A stretch of DNA of 64,000 bases, taken from positions 172,159 through 236,158 of the forward strand of contig NZ_VZRB01000012.1 in NCBI RefSeq assembly GCF_008806595.1, read 5' to 3'. The stretch is from Streptomyces luteolifulvus. Its GTDB lineage: Bacteria; Actinomycetota; Actinomycetes; Streptomycetales; Streptomycetaceae. The translations under genes and the position numbers were made by a program. The notes beneath the pieces were generated by a model. The model ran no database searches. It was not told the DNA's origin and saw only the letters and a program-made list of their open reading frames with translations. Below are positions 33,928 through 42,475 of this stretch, one piece after another. The first letter of the stretch is position 1; the number at the start of each line of letters is the position of its first letter.

Positions 33928-35232
33928 TCAGACGCTGCTCACCGGCTCCCGCGCCGCGGCCGGGATCGGCAGTGCGGCTCGCTGCCCCAGCGCGCGGTCC
34001 AGGTCGGCCCACAGGTCCTCGACGTCCTCCAGGCCCACCGAGAGCCGCAGCAGCCGGTCGCTCACGCCTGCGCCCCGGCGGTCGTCGGCGTCCACGATGC
34101 GGTGGCTGATCGAGGCGGGGTGCTGGATGAGGGTGTCGACGCTGCCGAGGCTGACGGCGGGCGTGACGAGACGGACGCCGCCGATGACCTCGTGCGGGTC
34201 GCCCGCGACCTCGAAGGCGACCATCGCGCCGCCGATGCGCGGGTAGTGGACGCGGGTGACGCGCGGATCGGCCACGAGGCGGCGGGCGAGTTCGGCGGCG
34301 TTCGCGGAGGCGGCCCGCACCCGCACCGGCAGCGTCGACAGGCCACGGAGCAGCAGGTATCCGGCGAGCGGATGCAGGACGCCGCCGGTCGCGAACCGGA
34401 CCTGTCGCAGCCGCCCGGCGAACTCCTCGTCGCAGGCCACGACACCCGCCATCACGTCTCCGTGGCCGCCGAGGTACTTGGTGGCGCTGTGCAGCACCAG
34501 GCGCGCCCCCTGTTCGGCGGGCCGCTGCAGCACCGGGGTGGCGAAGGTGTTGTCCGCGAGCAGCGGCACCGAGCCGCAGGCGTGGGCGACGGCACGAAGG
34601 TCGAGTTCGGCGAGGGTCGGGTTCGCCGGGGACTCCACCAGCACCAGGCCGGTGTCCGGGCGCAGCGCGTCCGCGATGCCGGCCGGGTCCACCCAGGTCA
34701 CCTCGGAGCCGAGCAGGCCGGCGGTCAGCAGGTGGTCGCTGCAGCCGTACAGGGGACGGACGGCCACGACGTGGCGCAGGCCCATCGAGGCCCGTACCAG
34801 CAGGACGGCGCTGAGCGCGGCCATACCGCTGGCGAACGCGACCGCGGACTCGGTGCCCTCCAGGCGGGCCAGGGCCGCCTCGAAGCGGGCGACGGTCGGG
34901 TTGCCCAGCCGTGCATAGACGGGCGGACCGTCCGGCTCGGCGCCGGTGGTGGCGAAGGCGTCGATGCGGGCGGCCTCGCCGCGGCTGTCGTACGAGGGGT
35001 AGGTCGTGGACAGGTCGATCGGCGGGGCGTGCAGGCCCTGACGGGCCAGATCGTCCCGGCCGGCGTGCACGGCCTCGGTGGCCAGTGCTCGCGATGCGGT
35101 GCGTACGCCGTCGTACGACGCGGAAGCCGTGCGTGCGTCGGGGTACGACGCGGAAGCGGTGCCTGCGTCGGGGTACGACGCGGATGAGATGTGCGCGTCG
35201 TGGTGCGACGCGTCCCTGCGCGCTGAGTCCAT
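33928..35232 (-). CDS. Trans-sulfuration PLP enzyme (cystathionine gamma-lyase/synthase family)
   Basis: A 434-residue PLP enzyme. The Cys/Met metabolism domain covers about residues 45-430, with ARLGNPTVARFEAALARLEG, the PLP-binding lysine in HSATKYLGGHGDVMAG, and LLRLSVGLEDVEDLWADLDR at the end. It could be a cystathionine gamma-lyase, gamma-synthase or methionine gamma-lyase; sequence alone does not separate them. The first 45 residues are a repeated low-complexity leader encoded by a 30-bp tandem DNA repeat. It is divergent from an Lrp/AsnC regulator, which probably controls it. Confidence 0.86.
   Translation of the reverse strand: MDSARRDASHHDAHISSASYPDAGTASASYPDARTASASYDGVRTASRALATEAVHAGRDDLARQGLHAPPIDLSTTYPSYDSRGEAARIDAFATTGAEPDGPPVYARLGNPTVARFEAALARLEGTESAVAFASGMAALSAVLLVRASMGLRHVVAVRPLYGCSDHLLTAGLLGSEVTWVDPAGIADALRPDTGLVLVESPANPTLAELDLRAVAHACGSVPLLADNTFATPVLQRPAEQGARLVLHSATKYLGGHGDVMAGVVACDEEFAGRLRQVRFATGGVLHPLAGYLLLRGLSTLPVRVRAASANAAELARRLVADPRVTRVHYPRIGGAMVAFEVAGDPHEVIGGVRLVTPAVSLGSVDTLIQHPASISHRIVDADDRRGAGVSDRLLRLSVGLEDVEDLWADLDRALGQRAALPIPAAAREPVSSV
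35113..35214. repeat. 30-bp tandem repeat inside coding sequence
   Basis: Three copies and part of a fourth of a 30-bp unit starting GTACGACGCGGAAGC (35113, 35143, 35173, partial 35203). They encode a ten-residue unit like TASASYPDAG at the N terminus of the trans-sulfuration enzyme. Copies one and two are nearly identical and the third has diverged, so expansion looks recent. Confidence 0.85.
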
Positions 35233-35292
35233 GGGCGGAAGAGTGAACACCGGCCGAGGTGCGGGATGCGAACGCCGTGTTACGTTCGGGCC

Positions 35293-35784
35293 ATGGCCGA
35301 ATCCGTCGTACTGGATCCGGTGGACCTCCATCTGCTGCGGCTGCTGCAGAACGACGCCCGGACCACCTACCGTGACCTCGCCGCGCAGGTCGGCGTGGCT
35401 CCGTCCACCTGCCTGGACCGAGTCACCAGGCTGCGCCGCGCCGGCGTGATCCTCGGCCATCAGCTGCGACTGGATCCGGCCAAGCTGGGGCGAGGCCTCG
35501 AGGCGCTGCTGTCCGTGCAGGTCAGACCGCACCGACGGGAGCTGGTGGGACCGTTCGTGGAGCGGATCCGGGCGCTGCCGGAGTCACGGACGGTCTTCCA
35601 TCTCACCGGGCCGGACGACTACCTCGTCCAAGTCGCTGTCGCGGACATGGCAGACCTGCAGCGGCTGGTTCTCGACGAGTTCACGTCACAGCGGGAAGTG
35701 GCCCGGGTGGAGACCCGGTTGATCTTCCAGCAGTGGGACTGCGGCCCCCTGCTACCGCCTTCGCCCTCGGCTCAATCCAAGTGA
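35293..35784 (+). CDS. Lrp/AsnC-family regulator
   Basis: A 163-residue regulator: a winged helix (about 8-60; LQNDARTTYRDLAAQVGVAP) and a RAM ligand-binding domain (about 75-150; VFHLTGPDDYLVQVAVADM). The ATG at 35293 lies 60 bases from the divergent trans-sulfuration gene, the likely target, with an amino acid as effector. Confidence 0.9.
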   Translation: MAESVVLDPVDLHLLRLLQNDARTTYRDLAAQVGVAPSTCLDRVTRLRRAGVILGHQLRLDPAKLGRGLEALLSVQVRPHRRELVGPFVERIRALPESRTVFHLTGPDDYLVQVAVADMADLQRLVLDEFTSQREVARVETRLIFQQWDCGPLLPPSPSAQSK

Positions 35785-35816
35785 CGCACGGCACCCCTCG
35801 TACGAGGATGGTGTGC

Positions 35817-37505
35817 ATGTCAGAGACCAACAGCCCGCTGCCCCGCGGGGTCGCCGACGCCTATGTCGACGACCTCATCGCCCTCGACCCGGTCACCGGT
35901 ACGTACCTCGGTGTGAAGGAGAGTTCGAGCAGACTCCCCGACACCTCGCCCGCCGGTCAGGAGGCGCTCGCGGAACTGGCGCGGACCACGCTCGCCCGGC
36001 TCGACGAGGCCGAACGCCGCCCCGGCGCGGACAGCGACATCGAGCGCCGGTGCGCCCGTCTGCTGCGCGAGCGGCTCACCGCGGAACTCGCCGTGCACGA
36101 AGCCGAGGAGGGGCTGCGCGCGGTCGGCAACATGTCCACGCCCGCGCACTCGGTGCGCGAGGTCTTCACCGTCACACCCGCGCAGACGGACGAGGACTGG
36201 GCGGCGATCGCCGAGCGGCTGCGCGCGGTGCCGGCCGCGCTGGCGGGCTACCGGGAGTCCCTCGCCCTCGGTCTGGAACGCAAGCTGTACGCGGGCCCGC
36301 GCCCGACCGCCACGTTCGTCGAACAGCTCACGGAGTGGTCGGACGACGGCACCGGCCGCGGCTGGTTCGAGGACTTCGCGTCGGCGGGCCCCGAGGCGCT
36401 GCGCGCGGAGCTGGACGACGCCGCCCGCGGGGCGACCGCGGCCGTGGTGGAGCTGCGGGACTGGATGCGCGACGTGTACGCCCCGACGATCGAAGGGGCG
36501 CCGAACACGGTGGGGCGCGAGCGCTACGCCCGCTGGTCGCGCTACTTCAACGGTACGGATCTGGACCTGGACGAGGCGTACGCGTACGGCTGGGCCGAGT
36601 ACCACCGGCTGCTCGCGGAGATGCGCAAGGAGGCGGCGAAGGTCCTGCCGGACGCCGAGACGCCGTGGGTGGCGCTCGCGCACCTCGACGAGCACGGCCG
36701 GCACATCGAGGGGGTCGACGAGGTCCGCGAGTGGCTGCAGGGCCTGATGGACCAGGCCATCGAACAGCTCGACGGCACACACTTCGACCTCGCCGAGCGG
36801 GTGCGGAAGGTGGAGTCGTGCATCGCCCCGCCGGGCAGCGCGGCGGCGCCGTACTACACGCCCCCGTCGGAGGACTTCTCCCGCCCCGGCCGCACCTGGC
36901 TGCCCACGATGGGGCAGACCCGCTTCCCGGTCTACGACCTCGTCTCGACCTGGTACCACGAGGGCGTCCCGGGCCATCACCTCCAGCTCGCGCAGTGGAC
37001 GCATGTCGCCGGGAACCTCTCCCGCTACCAGGCCACGGTCGGCGGGGTCAGCGCCAACGCCGAGGGCTGGGCTCTGTACGCGGAGCGGCTCATGGACGAG
37101 CTGGGCTTCCTCACGGACGCGGAGCAGCGGCTCGGCTACCTCGACGCGCAGATGATGCGGGCGGCCCGTGTCATCGTCGACATCGGCATGCATCTGGAGC
37201 TGGAGATCCCGGCGGACTCCCCGTTCCACCCGGGCGAGCGCTGGACTCCCGAGCTGGCCCAGGAGTTCTTCGGCGCGCACAGCAGCCGTCCCGCGGACTT
37301 CGTGGAGAGCGAGCTCACGCGTTACCTGACGATCCCCGGTCAGGCGATCGGCTACAAGCTCGGCGAGCGCGCCTGGCTGCTGGGCCGCGAGAACGCCCGC
37401 AAGCGGCACGGCGACGCGTTCGACCTGAAGGCCTGGCACATGGCCGCCCTCTCCCAGGGCTCCCTGGGCCTGGACGACCTGGTGGACGAGCTGTCCCACC
37501 TCTGA
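35817..37505 (+). CDS. DUF885 family protein (putative metallopeptidase)
   Basis: A 562-residue soluble DUF885 protein. The motif WYHEGVPGHHLQL (about residues 380-392) is the family's HExxxGHH signature, resembling a gluzincin zinc site, and ANAEGWALYAERL follows with the probable glutamate ligand. Members are thought to be zinc carboxypeptidases or aminopeptidases. The ATG at 35817 is chosen; an in-frame ATG at 35808 is also possible. It follows the Lrp gene by 32 bases and may be co-transcribed. Confidence 0.88.
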   Translation: MSETNSPLPRGVADAYVDDLIALDPVTGTYLGVKESSSRLPDTSPAGQEALAELARTTLARLDEAERRPGADSDIERRCARLLRERLTAELAVHEAEEGLRAVGNMSTPAHSVREVFTVTPAQTDEDWAAIAERLRAVPAALAGYRESLALGLERKLYAGPRPTATFVEQLTEWSDDGTGRGWFEDFASAGPEALRAELDDAARGATAAVVELRDWMRDVYAPTIEGAPNTVGRERYARWSRYFNGTDLDLDEAYAYGWAEYHRLLAEMRKEAAKVLPDAETPWVALAHLDEHGRHIEGVDEVREWLQGLMDQAIEQLDGTHFDLAERVRKVESCIAPPGSAAAPYYTPPSEDFSRPGRTWLPTMGQTRFPVYDLVSTWYHEGVPGHHLQLAQWTHVAGNLSRYQATVGGVSANAEGWALYAERLMDELGFLTDAEQRLGYLDAQMMRAARVIVDIGMHLELEIPADSPFHPGERWTPELAQEFFGAHSSRPADFVESELTRYLTIPGQAIGYKLGERAWLLGRENARKRHGDAFDLKAWHMAALSQGSLGLDDLVDELSHL

Positions 37506-37523
37506 CGGCACGTCGGTATCGGC

Positions 37524-37558
37524 GGGCGGCGTCCGGTGCTCAGCGCCGGACGCCGCCC
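37524..37558. terminator. Bidirectional hairpin terminator
   Basis: A 13-bp perfect inverted repeat (GGGCGGCGTCCGG at 37524-37536, its complement at 37546-37558) with a nine-base loop lies 19 bases after the DUF885 stop. Confidence 0.78.
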
Positions 37559-37669
37559 CGCACACGATGATCGGCGCCGGGGCGGCCGGACCGGGCGGCC
37601 GTCACCATCCGACCCCGCCCACGCCGCACGCCTTCCCCGGCCCAGATCACCCCGCCGATCCCCCAGGGT

Positions 37670-38185
37670 TCACCCCGGCAGGCGTCGGAGTTGTACGAGG
37701 CCCAGCCAGGTCTCCGGGCCGGGCTGGACCTGGGCCGCGCGGACCGCGTACGGGCCCGGGGGCAGTGCGACCCTCACATGGTCGGCCCGTGTCGAGTCGT
37801 GGCCCGGCCAGGCCGCGTCGAACAGCACCACCGTGCCGGGCACGTCCCAGCGCACCTCCTGTTCCCACTCCGCAGTGGCGAGGGCGGCGGGGACACCGGC
37901 CAGCAGTTCGTCCTCGGAGTCGGCGGCGCACCACCGTACGAAGGTGTTGTGGTCGGCGAGATAGGAGGTGGAGGCGGGCTCGTCGCCGAACACCAGGGCC
38001 GCGCTGTCGCCGACGGGCAGCAGCCCGACGTGGTCCTCAATCTCGCAGGCCCGGTCGTAGTCCGAGGCCGTCTCGTCGCCGTCGGCCCCCGCCCAGAACG
38101 GAAGCACCGTCTCCGGTACTGCGATGAGCGGCCCGCCGCCCGACTCCACCCACTCCACCGCGCCCGGCTCCGCGTATCGCACCAT
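37670..38185 (-). CDS. Imm21-family immunity-like protein
   Basis: A 171-residue acidic soluble protein with the Imm21 features WVESGGGPLIAVPE near the N terminus, a central DYDRACEIEDHVGLLPVGDS and a C-terminal WLGLVQLRR. Imm21 proteins are predicted to neutralise polymorphic toxins. No toxin gene, secretion gene or toxin C-terminal cassette lies nearby, so it is an orphan, either a leftover immunity gene or one with another role. Confidence 0.68.
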   Translation of the reverse strand: MVRYAEPGAVEWVESGGGPLIAVPETVLPFWAGADGDETASDYDRACEIEDHVGLLPVGDSAALVFGDEPASTSYLADHNTFVRWCAADSEDELLAGVPAALATAEWEQEVRWDVPGTVVLFDAAWPGHDSTRADHVRVALPPGPYAVRAAQVQPGPETWLGLVQLRRLPG

Positions 38186-38205
38186 GGCGCAGAACCTACA
38201 CGCAC

Positions 38206-38279
38206 CGCCTCCGCGCGCCCGAGGCCTCCCCGTACCTCCGCCTCCGCGCGCCCGAGGCCTCCCCCTACCTCCGCCTCAG
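38206..38279. repeat. 33-bp tandem repeat
   Basis: Two copies of a 33-bp unit beginning CGCCTCCGCGCGCCCGAGG (38206-38238 and 38239-38271, differing at one base) and a partial third copy lie between the Imm21 start and the end of the rhodanese gene, so they fall in the Imm21 upstream region. Confidence 0.85.
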
Positions 38280-38758
38280 CAGCCGCAGTTCTGCGCGTCG
38301 ACCGGTGCCGTCAGCGGATCGGCGGCGCGGCGCTCGCGGCCTTCCCAGGTCTCGTACGCGAAGCCCTCGCGCGCCCAGTACTCGAAGCCGCCGAGCATCT
38401 CCTTGACCTGGTAGCCGAGTTCGGCGAGCGCGAGGGCGGCGCGGCTGGCGCCGTTGCAGCCGGGTCCCCAGCAGTACGTCACGACCGGCACGGACCTGTC
38501 GAGGAACCGCTCGGCCTGTCCGGGGATGAGCGCGGTCGGCAGATGGACCGCGCCCGGGATGTGGCCCTGTTCCCAGGACTCGGTGGACCGGGAGTCGAGG
38601 ACGACGAAACCGGGGTCGCCGCCCGCCGCCAGCGCGGCGGCGACATCGGAGACGTCGGCGTGGAAGGCGAGACCGGCGCGGAAGTAGGCGGCCGCCTCGG
38701 CCGGTGCCGCGGGGGCGACGCGCAGGACGGGGTTGGCGGCGGTCGTGGTGATACTCAT
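38276..38758 (-). CDS. Rhodanese-like sulfurtransferase
   Basis: A 160-residue single rhodanese domain (about 35-140). The loop YCWGPGCNGASR contains the catalytic cysteine, and VVLDSRSTESWEQGHIPGA is the conserved first half. It may transfer sulfane sulfur or detoxify cyanide or sulfide. It is divergent from an Lrp regulator 133 bases away. Confidence 0.88.
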   Translation of the reverse strand: MSITTTAANPVLRVAPAAPAEAAAYFRAGLAFHADVSDVAAALAAGGDPGFVVLDSRSTESWEQGHIPGAVHLPTALIPGQAERFLDRSVPVVTYCWGPGCNGASRAALALAELGYQVKEMLGGFEYWAREGFAYETWEGRERRAADPLTAPVDAQNCGC

Positions 38759-38891
38759 GGTCTGGCCCTCTCACCCACGGTGTCGTTCGGTTGGGACGAC
38801 CAGAAATCTACGGTCGCCGATCACCTTCCAGAAGGGACGATCCCCGGCCCTTTCCTTGCCTCGCCGGGGAATCCCCTGTTATCTCTCGGGG

Positions 38892-39338
38892 ATGACCGCG
38901 TATTCCCCGGACGCCACCGACTGGCGCATCCTCGATGTCCTGCAGCGCGAGGGCCGGGCCAGCTTCGCGGAGCTGGCCCGTGCCGTCTCGATGTCCGCGA
39001 GCGCGGTCACCGAACGGGTGCGCCGGCTGGAGGAGGAGGGCGTCATCCGGGGATACGCGGCCGTCGTGGACCCGGAGCGGCTCGGGCTGCCGGTCCTGGC
39101 GTTCGTCCGTCTTCGGTATCCCAACGGCAATTACAAGCCGTTCCACGACCTGGTCGCCGCCACCCCCGAGATCCTGGAGGCGCACCATGTCACGGGCGAC
39201 GACTGCTTCGTCATCAAGGTCGCGGCCCGTTCGATGCGGCATCTGGAGGAGGTGTCGGGCAGGATCGGCGCGCTGGGCTCGGTGACCACGAGCGTCGTCT
39301 ACTCGTCCCCGCTCCCCCGGCGTCCCCTCGGCCGGTGA
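38892..39338 (+). CDS. Lrp/AsnC-family regulator
   Basis: A 148-residue regulator with a winged helix (LQREGRASFAELARAVSMSA, about 13-32) and a RAM domain ending about 140 (HHVTGDDCFVIKVAARSM). TCTCGGGG precedes the ATG. It probably controls the divergent rhodanese gene. It is convergent with sbcC, with two bases between the stops. Confidence 0.9.
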   Translation: MTAYSPDATDWRILDVLQREGRASFAELARAVSMSASAVTERVRRLEEEGVIRGYAAVVDPERLGLPVLAFVRLRYPNGNYKPFHDLVAATPEILEAHHVTGDDCFVIKVAARSMRHLEEVSGRIGALGSVTTSVVYSSPLPRRPLGR

Positions 39339-39340
39339 AC

Positions 39341-42300
39341 TCAGCCGGAGCCCCGCTGCCGCAGCACCGAGCCCGACCTCCCCTTCACGACCTCCAGCTG
39401 TGCGTGGATGCGTCGGCGCAGATCGGCGACATGGCTGACGATGCCGACGCTGCGGTCGCGTTCGCGCAGTGAGTCGAGCACGTCGAGGACCTCGTCCAGG
39501 GTCTGGTCGTCGAGACTGCCGAAGCCTTCGTCGATGAAGAGCGTGTCCAGCCGGACCCCGCCCGCCTCGTCCGTGACGACGTCCGCGAGTCCGAGGGCGA
39601 GCGCCAGGGAGGCGAAGAAGGTCTCGCCTCCGGACAGCGTGGCCGTGTCGCGCTCGCGACCGGTCCAGGCGTCGACGACGTGCAGTCCGAGACCGCTGCG
39701 ACCGCGACCGGTCCGGTCGTCCGAGTGGACGAGGGTGTAGCGGCCGGACGACATGCGCCGCAGCCGCACGGTCGCGGCGGCGGCCACCTGCTCCAGACGG
39801 GCCGCCAGCACATACGACTCCAGGCGCATCTTGCGTTCGTTGTCCGCCGAGGTGCCCGCGGCGAGTGCGGCCAGGCGGGCCACGCGGTCGTACTCCACCC
39901 GCAGCGGCGCCAGCCGTCGTACGCCGGCGAGGGAACGGGCGGAGAGCCGGTCGAGTTCGGTGCAGCGGCGGGCGGCCGCATCGCGCGCGGAGGCGGCTTC
40001 GCGCAGCCACCGGCCGGCGGCGGCCGCAGTCCGCTCCGCCGAGTCGAGGTCGGCGGGCGGCTGCTGGGCCGCCGCCGCGGTCTCGGCCTCGGCGAGGACC
40101 GCGCGTACGGCGGCCTCCTCCGACTGCCAGGCGTCGAGGCGCCGTTGGAGGTCGCGGTGGGCCGCGTCGTCCAGCAGGGCGTCGGACGCGGCCCGGGGTG
40201 TGTCGAAGCCGGCACGGAAGGCTGCGTCGGCGAGGCGGGCGTCGGCCTCCTTGAGGCGCTGGGCGGTGTCCTCGGCGGCGCGTGCGGCCTCGGCGGCGTC
40301 GGTGAGGAGGGCGACGCGCCGCTCCAGCTGGGAGGCTCGTCCGGCCACGCTGTCCGCGGTGCCGCGCGCCTCGGTCAACTCCGTTTCCAGGGCGGCCCGT
40401 TCCCGGTGCAGCGCGTCACGGCGAGCGACCCGGGAGGCGGTTCGTACGGCGGCCTGCTGCTGGGCCGCGACGCGCCGTTCGCGTTCCTGTTCGGCCTGCC
40501 GCAGCCGTTCGTTCGCGGTGTGCAGCGCGGAGGCCCCGCTTCGGGCCTGCGCGTACAGTCGCTCCAACTCATCGGCCCGGGCGGCGAGTTGTTCGGTGGA
40601 CGTGTCACCAGCCTCGCCTTCGGCTGCGGCCAGGGCCCGCTGTACGACGCCGAGGCGCCGCTCGGCCTCGGCGCGCTGTTCGTCGGCCTGCTGGTGGGCG
40701 GCCAGCGCGCGCTCCTCGATCTCCCGGTCGACGTGCCCGGCGTCCTTGCGCGCGGGCGCCGGGTGCTCGGCGGCGCCGCAGACCGCGCACGGTTCACCGT
40801 CGGTGAGCTGCGCGGCCAGCTCGGCCGCGATGCCGTTCAGCCGCTGCTCCTTGATGTCCAGCCACGCGGCGCGCGCCTTCAGAGCATGCTCCGTCGCGAG
40901 GATCACCTGCCGCTGGGCGTCCTCGGTGTCCCGTGCGAACTGGTCGCGCTGCCGGGCGGCGGCGAGCCGCTTGCGGGCGGGCTCCCGCTGCACGTCCAGC
41001 TGTTCGGCCCGGGTGGCAGCCTCCTGGGCGGATTCGACGCCGCTCTGAAGTCCGGTGCGGATCTCCTCCCATCCCGCGAGCCAGGCCTCGGACTCCTGCA
41101 GGATGTCCTCGTCGGCGCGCTCCTGACGGTCCAGACCGGCGCGTTCCTGAGCGAGTTCGGACAGCCGCTGTTCGGCACGGCGGGCCGACTCCAGGCCGCC
41201 CAGCTCTTCGGCCGCCCGGCGTGCGGCGGCTGCGAGCCCGACGGCACCCGCATCGACGAGGCGGGCACGCGGCCCTTCAGACGCACCCGAGCCCACCGCT
41301 CCGTCGTCGGCGGCCAGTCCGGCGGCACCGGCACCGGCATCGACGAGGCCGGCACGCGGCCCTTCAGACCCACCCGAGCCCACCGCTGCGTCGACGAAGA
41401 CACTCCGCAGCAGCGCACGCGCATGTGCCTCCGCCCCGGCGGCCCGCCGGTGTTCCGTCTCGACGGTGTCCCGCAGGTCCAGCGCGGGGGCCACCGCCTC
41501 GGCCTTGCGGCCGCGTTCCATGCGCGCCTGCGCCTCCCGGTGGGCGTCGGCCCGCGCCTCCATCCGCGCGGCGCGCTCCCGCGCCTCGGCGAACCTCCGC
41601 TGCAGCCGCGCCACTTCGCGTACGTCGGTGAGGGCACGCTCGGCGGCGAACTGGGCTGACTCGGCCGCCGTGAGCCGGCAGTGGGCCACGGTCAGCTGTT
41701 CGCGGGCGGTGCTGCGGGCGACGGCGGCGGCGCTCATGACAGCCTCGGCCAGTCCCGGCTCGCCGGGCGTCAGCTCCGGCAGCTCCATGGTGCCGCCCGC
41801 TGCCTGCTGCATACGGTGCGCGTCGGCCAGCAGATCCGCGTCCCCGTCGCGCACCTGGGCCTCGGTCGTGCGCCGTCGGTCGGCGAGGCGTTTCTCGGCC
41901 TCGGCGAAACGGCGGGTGTCGAACAGGCGGCCCAGCAGCCTGCCGCGCGCCTCGGCGTCGGCGCGCAGGAAGCGGGCGAATTCACCCTGCGGCAGCAGCA
42001 CGACCTGGCAGAACTGTTCCCTGCTCATGCCCAGCAGTTGGGTGATCTCCTCGCCGATCTCCTGGTGGGAGCGGCTGAGATCCTTCCAGGCGCGGGCGAT
42101 GGCGTCGTACTCGCGAAGCCATGACTGTGCCTTGTCCACAGTCGTCCCTGGACCGCCCTTCTTCTTGGGGCGCTCCCAGGGCGGTTGCCGGGTGACCTCC
42201 AACCGGCGGTCCGCGACGGTGAGTTCGAGGCGGACCTCGGTGCGGGCGCCGGCCGCGGCGTGGTCGCTGCGCAGGGACAGCCCCTGGCCGCTCTGCCGGG

Positions 42301-42475
42301 CACCGGGCACCGAGCCGTAGAGCGCGTAGCAGACGGCGTCCAGGACGGACGTCTTACCCGCGCCCGTCGGCCCGTGCAGCAGGAAGAGCCCGGCCGCCGA
42401 CAGGTCGTCGAAGTCGACGGTCTGGGATCCGCCGAAAGGGCCGAAGGCGGTGACGTCCAGCCGGTGCAGCCTCAT
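39341..42475 (-). CDS. sbcC: Exonuclease SbcCD subunit C
   Basis: A 1044-residue SMC-like ATPase that with SbcD opens hairpins and processes double-strand ends. Walker A is HGPTGAGKTSVLDAVCYALY (about 33-52). Two long coiled coils flank a zinc-hook CAVC (in GEPCAVCGAAEHPAP, about 560-575). Near the C terminus are LSGGETFFASLALALGL (signature) and LFIDEGFGSLD (Walker B). A duplicated segment sits in the first coiled coil. The ATG at 42475 overlaps the sbcD stop (TGA within ATGA). Confidence 0.95.
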   Translation of the reverse strand: MRLHRLDVTAFGPFGGSQTVDFDDLSAAGLFLLHGPTGAGKTSVLDAVCYALYGSVPGARQSGQGLSLRSDHAAAGARTEVRLELTVADRRLEVTRQPPWERPKKKGGPGTTVDKAQSWLREYDAIARAWKDLSRSHQEIGEEITQLLGMSREQFCQVVLLPQGEFARFLRADAEARGRLLGRLFDTRRFAEAEKRLADRRRTTEAQVRDGDADLLADAHRMQQAAGGTMELPELTPGEPGLAEAVMSAAAVARSTAREQLTVAHCRLTAAESAQFAAERALTDVREVARLQRRFAEARERAARMEARADAHREAQARMERGRKAEAVAPALDLRDTVETEHRRAAGAEAHARALLRSVFVDAAVGSGGSEGPRAGLVDAGAGAAGLAADDGAVGSGASEGPRARLVDAGAVGLAAAARRAAEELGGLESARRAEQRLSELAQERAGLDRQERADEDILQESEAWLAGWEEIRTGLQSGVESAQEAATRAEQLDVQREPARKRLAAARQRDQFARDTEDAQRQVILATEHALKARAAWLDIKEQRLNGIAAELAAQLTDGEPCAVCGAAEHPAPARKDAGHVDREIEERALAAHQQADEQRAEAERRLGVVQRALAAAEGEAGDTSTEQLAARADELERLYAQARSGASALHTANERLRQAEQERERRVAAQQQAAVRTASRVARRDALHRERAALETELTEARGTADSVAGRASQLERRVALLTDAAEAARAAEDTAQRLKEADARLADAAFRAGFDTPRAASDALLDDAAHRDLQRRLDAWQSEEAAVRAVLAEAETAAAAQQPPADLDSAERTAAAAGRWLREAASARDAAARRCTELDRLSARSLAGVRRLAPLRVEYDRVARLAALAAGTSADNERKMRLESYVLAARLEQVAAAATVRLRRMSSGRYTLVHSDDRTGRGRSGLGLHVVDAWTGRERDTATLSGGETFFASLALALGLADVVTDEAGGVRLDTLFIDEGFGSLDDQTLDEVLDVLDSLRERDRSVGIVSHVADLRRRIHAQLEVVKGRSGSVLRQRGSG
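41250..41387. repeat. 51-bp direct repeat within sbcC
   Basis: Two 51-bp copies (41250-41300 and 41337-41387), nearly identical and 87 bp apart from start to start. Both encode a block containing SEGPRA(G/R)LVDAG in the coiled coil. The block is Gly/Pro-rich and must interrupt the coil. Confidence 0.85.
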
